This document shows, in pieces, positions 60,668 to 64,000 of a stretch of 64,000 bases of DNA (position 1 is the stretch's first letter; the number at the start of each line of letters is the position of its first letter). Both the position numbers and the translations under genes were made by a program. The stretch comes from Streptomyces marincola. GTDB lineage: Bacteria > Actinomycetota > Actinomycetes > Streptomycetales > Streptomycetaceae. Where the stretch lies: positions 5,413,001 through 5,477,000 of the forward strand of contig NZ_CP084541.1 of NCBI RefSeq assembly GCF_020410765.1, in the 5' to 3' direction. Below the pieces are notes generated by a model, which was not told the origin of the DNA, made no database searches, and saw nothing but the letters and a program-made list of their open reading frames with translations.

Positions 60668-60964
60668 ATGTATACCGGGACGTTGTCCTTCGACCTGCTG
60701 CTCGGCGACGTCCGCTCGCTGAAGCAGAAGCGCTCCGTGGTACGGCCGATCGTGGCGGAACTGCGCCGTTCCCACGAGGTCAGCGTGGCCGAGGTCGGTG
60801 ATCAGGATCTGTACCGCCGAGCCGAGATCGGGCTGGCCGTCGTCTCGGGGGACGCGGCCCACCTCACCGAAGTCCTCGACCGATGCGAGCGGTGGATGGC
60901 CGCTCGACCCGAAGTGGAGCTGCTGTCCGTGCGGCGGCGCATCCACGGCGACCACGACGAATAG
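60668..60964 (+). CDS. DUF503 family protein
   Basis: A 98-aa protein with the family opening GTLSFDLLLGDVRSLKQKRSVVRPIVAELRR and the closing AEIGLAVVSGDAAHLTEVLDRCERW. It is regularly found between infB and rbfA in Gram-positives. Function is not established. The ATG has no ribosome site and lies 7 bp after a TACGAT box. Confidence 0.88.
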   Translation: MYTGTLSFDLLLGDVRSLKQKRSVVRPIVAELRRSHEVSVAEVGDQDLYRRAEIGLAVVSGDAAHLTEVLDRCERWMAARPEVELLSVRRRIHGDHDE

Positions 60965-61011
60965 CACGACTGCGCGCCACCGAGCGGGCACGTGAGCAAG
61001 GAGATGGACCG

Positions 61012-61476
61012 ATGGCGGACAAGGCGCGGGCGAAGAAGCTGGCCGACCTCATTCGCGAGGTGGTCGCCGAGAAGCTCCACCGGGACGTCAAGGACCCGAG
61101 ACTCGGCACCCGGGTCACCATCACCGACACACGGGTCACCGGCGACCTGCGGGAGGCCACCGTGTTCTACACGGTGTACGGCGACGAGGCCGCCCGGGAG
61201 GAGGTCGCGGCGGGGCTGCGCAGCGCCAAGGGCGTGCTGCGGTCCGCCGTCGGGGCCGCCGCGGGGGTGAAGCACACGCCGAGCCTGGAGTTCGTCCCCG
61301 ACGCGCTGCCGGAGAACGCGCGGAACCTGGACGACCTCTTCACCCGGGCGCGGGAACGCGACGAGCAGGTCAGGCAGGCGTCGGCAGGAGCCGAGTACGC
61401 GGGCGACGCCGACCCGTACGTGAAGGACGAGGACCGCGACGACCGCGACGGCGGCCCGGCGCGCGGCGAGGACTGA
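61012..61476 (+). CDS. rbfA: 30S ribosome-binding factor A
   Basis: A 154-aa KH-like maturation factor of the 30S subunit. KKLADLIREVVAEKLHRDVKDPRLG and VTITDTRVTGDLREATVFYTV are the standard blocks. The C-terminal tail after residue 120 is acidic (DEDRDDRDG). AAGGAG lies upstream of the ATG. It is 7 bp before truB. Confidence 0.94.
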   Translation: MADKARAKKLADLIREVVAEKLHRDVKDPRLGTRVTITDTRVTGDLREATVFYTVYGDEAAREEVAAGLRSAKGVLRSAVGAAAGVKHTPSLEFVPDALPENARNLDDLFTRARERDEQVRQASAGAEYAGDADPYVKDEDRDDRDGGPARGED

Positions 61477-61483
61477 GCGGCCG

Positions 61484-62377
61484 ATGAGCCACAGCGCACC
61501 CGACGGGCTCGTCGTCGTCGACAAGCCCGCCGGATTCACCTCGCACGACGTCGTCGCCGTGCTGCGCGGCGCCGCCCGCACCCGGCGCGTCGGGCATGCC
61601 GGGACGCTGGACCCCATGGCCACCGGCGTGCTCGTCGTCGGCGTCGGGCGCGCCACCCGGCTGCTCGGCCACCTCGCCCTGACCGAGAAGGAGTACGCGG
61701 GCACCATCAGGCTCGGCCAGACGACGGTCACCGACGACGCCGAGGGCGAGATCACCGGGAGCGCCGGTGCCCACGACATCGCCGGGGACGCGCTCGGTGC
61801 GGCGGTCGCCGACCTGACCGGGGACATCATGCAGGTGCCCGCGAAGGTCAGCGCCGTCAAGATCGACGGCCGGCGCTCCTACCACCGGGTGCGCGCCGGG
61901 GAGGACGTGGAGATCCCGGCCCGCCCGGTCACCGTCCGCTCGTTCACCGTCCACGAGGTCCGCGAGCTGCGGGCGGAGGACGGCACCCGGGTGACCGATG
62001 TGGACGTCGGCGTCGTGTGCTCGTCGGGCACCTACATCCGGGCGCTCGCGCGCGACCTGGGAACCGCGCTCGGCACCGGGGGGCACCTCACGGCGCTGCG
62101 GCGGCTGCGTGTGGGGCCCTACGGACTGGCCGCGGCCCACCCGCTCCAGCGCCTGCGGGAGGAGTTGACGGTGCTGCCGCTCGGTGAGGCCGCCGCGGCG
62201 GCGTTCCCGCGCTGGAACGTCGACAAGCAGCAGGCCGCCCTGCTGGGGAACGGTGCCAGGATCGCCACCCCGCCGCTTCCCGCGGGCCCGGTGGCGGTGT
62301 TCGGGCCCGACGACCGTTTCATCGCGCTGATCGACGCCGCGGGCGAGCGGTCGCGGAGCCTGGCGGTCTTCGCCTGA
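61484..62377 (+). CDS. truB: tRNA pseudouridine-55 synthase
   Basis: A 297-aa enzyme that makes pseudouridine at position 55 of tRNAs. The catalytic Asp is in GHAGTLDPMATGVLVVGVG (about residue 43). Further blocks are KEYAGTIRLGQTTVTDDAEG, QVPAKVSAVKIDGRRSY and GTYIRALARDLG. It has the C-terminal PUA-like part. It is co-transcribed with rbfA. Confidence 0.95.
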   Translation: MSHSAPDGLVVVDKPAGFTSHDVVAVLRGAARTRRVGHAGTLDPMATGVLVVGVGRATRLLGHLALTEKEYAGTIRLGQTTVTDDAEGEITGSAGAHDIAGDALGAAVADLTGDIMQVPAKVSAVKIDGRRSYHRVRAGEDVEIPARPVTVRSFTVHEVRELRAEDGTRVTDVDVGVVCSSGTYIRALARDLGTALGTGGHLTALRRLRVGPYGLAAAHPLQRLREELTVLPLGEAAAAAFPRWNVDKQQAALLGNGARIATPPLPAGPVAVFGPDDRFIALIDAAGERSRSLAVFA

Positions 62378-62470
62378 CGCGGCCACCCGGCTGCCCGGCC
62401 ACCGCTCCGGGTACCTTGGACCGGCAGGCCCACAGCGGTGGTTCACTGGAGACACGGCGAGGAGCGAACG

Positions 62471-63415
62471 GTGCAGCGCTGGCGTGACATGGCGGACATC
62501 CCTGAGGACTGGGGACGAAGCGTCGTCACCATTGGTTCGTACGACGGGGTGCACCGAGGGCACCAGCTGATCATCGGCAGGGCCGTGGCCCATGCCCGGG
62601 AGCTCGGCCTGCCGACCGTCGTGGTCACGTTCGACCCGCACCCCAAGGAAGTGACGCGGCCGGGCAGCCATCCACCGCTGCTCGCCCCGCATCCCCGGCG
62701 CGCGGAGCTGATGGCCGGGCTCGGGGTCGATGCGGTGCTCGTGCTGCCGTTCACCAAGGAGTTCTCCCAGCTGCCGCCCGCCGAGTTCGTCGTGAAGGTC
62801 CTCGTGGAGAAGCTGCACGCGCGGGCCGTCGTCGAGGGGCCCAACTTCCGCTTCGGCCACCGCGCCGCGGGCACGGTCGGGACCCTCGCGGAACTGGGCG
62901 GCACCTACGGCTTCGACGTCGTGGTCGTCGACCTCGTGGAGAGCGGCGCGGCCGGCGGCGGAGAACCGTTCTCCTCGTCCCTCGTCCGGCGCCTGATCTC
63001 CGAGGGCGACGTGCGCGGAGCGGCCGAGGCGCTGGGCCGTCCGCACCGCCTCGAAGGCATCGTGGTGCACGGCGCACGCCGGGGGCGCGAGCTGGGCATT
63101 CCCACGGCCAACCTCGACACCGTGCCCCACTCGGCCGTTCCCGCGGACGGCGTGTACGCGGGCTGGCTCACCGCGGCGGGGGAACGGATGCCCGCGGCGA
63201 TCTCGGTCGGTACCAACCCGCACTTCGGCGGCACTCGCAGGACCGTCGAGGCGTACGCGCTCGACCGCACGGACCTCGATCTGTACGACCAGTGGGTGGC
63301 CGTCGACTTCCACTCGTTCGTGCGCGGCCAGCAGGCGTTCGACACGCTGGAGGAGCTGCTCGACCGCATGGGTGAGGACATCCGCCGGGTACGGGAACTG
63401 ACCCGGGAGAGCTGA
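62471..63415 (+). CDS. ribF: Bifunctional riboflavin kinase/FAD synthetase
   Basis: A 314-aa enzyme producing FMN and FAD from riboflavin. The N-terminal adenylyltransferase domain has GSYDGVHRGHQLIIG and TFDPHPKEV. The C-terminal kinase domain has GRELGIPTANLD and GVYAGWLTA...SVGTNPHFGG. GTG at 62471 follows CGAGGAGCG, a better site than the upstream in-frame GTG at 62438. Confidence 0.95.
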   Translation: MQRWRDMADIPEDWGRSVVTIGSYDGVHRGHQLIIGRAVAHARELGLPTVVVTFDPHPKEVTRPGSHPPLLAPHPRRAELMAGLGVDAVLVLPFTKEFSQLPPAEFVVKVLVEKLHARAVVEGPNFRFGHRAAGTVGTLAELGGTYGFDVVVVDLVESGAAGGGEPFSSSLVRRLISEGDVRGAAEALGRPHRLEGIVVHGARRGRELGIPTANLDTVPHSAVPADGVYAGWLTAAGERMPAAISVGTNPHFGGTRRTVEAYALDRTDLDLYDQWVAVDFHSFVRGQQAFDTLEELLDRMGEDIRRVRELTRES

Positions 63416-63441
63416 CCCGGACCCGTGGGAACGGGCCCGGG
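63416..63441 (+). terminator. Hairpin between convergent ribF and MinD-like genes
   Basis: Arms of 11 bp (63416-63426 and 63431-63441) with one mismatch and a GGGA loop, starting right after the ribF stop. Confidence 0.65.
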
Positions 63442-63449
63442 CCGGCGGC

Positions 63450-64000
63450 TCAGCGCGGCGGCTGCTGCGGCCAGGGGCCCGGCTGCTGCGGGTAGCCGTA
63501 CGGCTGCGCCGGCGGTTGCGGGTAGCCGTACCCGTGCTGCGGGTACCCGTAGCCCTGCTGCGGTGCCTGCTGCGGGTAGCCGTACCCTTCCGCCGACGGC
63601 TGCCCCTGGCCGGGCAGCGGCGGGGCCATCTGCGGAGGCATCCCGCCGTCCTGGGTCCACAGCCCCTGCTCCTGCTGGACCCGCACGAAATCCTCGGCGA
63701 TCAGCGCGGCGAGGTCGAAGTACGCCTGCCGCGTGCGCGGACGCAACATGTCCAGGTCGAGTTCGGCGCCGGCCGCCAGATGCTCGTCGAACGGGGCCAC
63801 CACCACCCCGCGGCACCGGGTCCTGAAGTGGGCGACGATGTCCTCGACCTTCACCAGCTTGCCGGTCTCGCGGACCCCGGAGATCACCGTGACGCTGCGC
63901 TGCACCAGACCGCCGTAGCCGTGGGCCGCGAGCCAGTCGAGCGTGGTGCTGGCGCTGCTCGCGCCGTCGACCGAGGGCGTGGACACGATGATCAGCTGGT
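63450..64000 (-). CDS. MinD/ParA-like protein, C-terminal part (cut by window edge)
   Basis: About 183 C-terminal residues are visible and the 5' part lies beyond 64000. QLIIVSTPSVDGASSASTTLDWL and RCRGVVVAPFDEHLAAGAELDLDMLRPRTRQAYFDLAALIAEDF are the end of a MinD/ParA-like ATPase domain. A Pro/Gln/Gly/Tyr-rich tail with GYGYPQ repeats follows. In Streptomyces coelicolor a protein of this type (SCO5717, from memory) begins the ESX/type VII secretion region after ribF, so this window may stop just before that locus. Confidence 0.75.
   Translation of the reverse strand, partial: QLIIVSTPSVDGASSASTTLDWLAAHGYGGLVQRSVTVISGVRETGKLVKVEDIVAHFRTRCRGVVVAPFDEHLAAGAELDLDMLRPRTRQAYFDLAALIAEDFVRVQQEQGLWTQDGGMPPQMAPPLPGQGQPSAEGYGYPQQAPQQGYGYPQHGYGYPQPPAQPYGYPQQPGPWPQQPPR

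Noticed and set aside
1..64000. Mobile element, prophage or biosynthetic gene cluster
   Set aside because: No transposase, integrase, attachment repeats, polyketide or peptide synthetase genes were seen. The only accessory-looking part is 40-46 kb.

Overview
The window is about 73% GC and gene dense. It uses GTG starts often, has many 4-bp ATGA/GTGA gene overlaps, and carries hairpins without T-tracts between convergent genes. Gene content and order (dxr-rseP-ispG-GNAT-proS, then rimP-nusA-ylxR-infB-DUF503-rbfA-truB-ribF) are those of a Streptomyces chromosome core. No rRNA, tRNA, CRISPR array, transposase or integrase was recognised.

Region 1 (1-22 kb): secreted GHL10-type glycosidase; a small ABC exporter (permease plus ATPase with a degenerate signature motif); a scattered GABA/polyamine catabolic set (aminobutyraldehyde-type dehydrogenase, 4-aminobutyrate aminotransferase, PucR-family regulator, second aldehyde dehydrogenase); adenosine deaminase coupled to a glycerophosphodiesterase; a CGNR zinc-finger regulator divergent from a pyridoxamine-oxidase-like gene; an orphan MsiK-like sugar-transport ATPase; a large membrane NTPase; an M14 carboxypeptidase and a methyltransferase.

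Region 2 (22-35 kb): a complete glycan-utilisation locus. It has a GH3 enzyme, a lipoprotein binding protein with two permeases, a GH42 beta-galactosidase, a secreted GH12 endoglucanase, a GH31 alpha-xylosidase/alpha-glucosidase and a LacI-family repressor. The enzyme set (endo-beta-glucanase, beta-galactosidase, alpha-xylosidase, beta-glucosidase) fits xyloglucan degradation. Four copies of a palindrome with core GAAGCGCTTC lie only in the two divergent promoter regions of this locus, and two of them sit on recognisable promoters. The transporter has no ATPase of its own.

Region 3 (35-46 kb): long acyl-CoA dehydrogenase; alpha/beta hydrolase plus a second CGNR regulator; a DUF6528-like secreted protein; then an accessory-looking minus-strand cluster. 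In transcription order this cluster is a WXG100-like small protein, a 692-aa protein with an ESX-substrate-like N-terminus, and five tandem paralogous lipoproteins. Parts of the lipoprotein array repeat at a 726-bp period, including a 329-bp block with three mismatches that spans an intergenic hairpin. This is the least explained part of the window.

Region 4 (46-64 kb): isoprenoid genes dxr and ispG around the site-2 protease rseP, two acetyltransferases, proS, a small minus-strand operon (lipoprotein, ferritin-like protein, phosphotransferase), the rimP-nusA-ylxR-infB translation operon, DUF503, rbfA, truB, ribF, and the C-terminal end of a MinD/ParA-like protein cut by the window edge.
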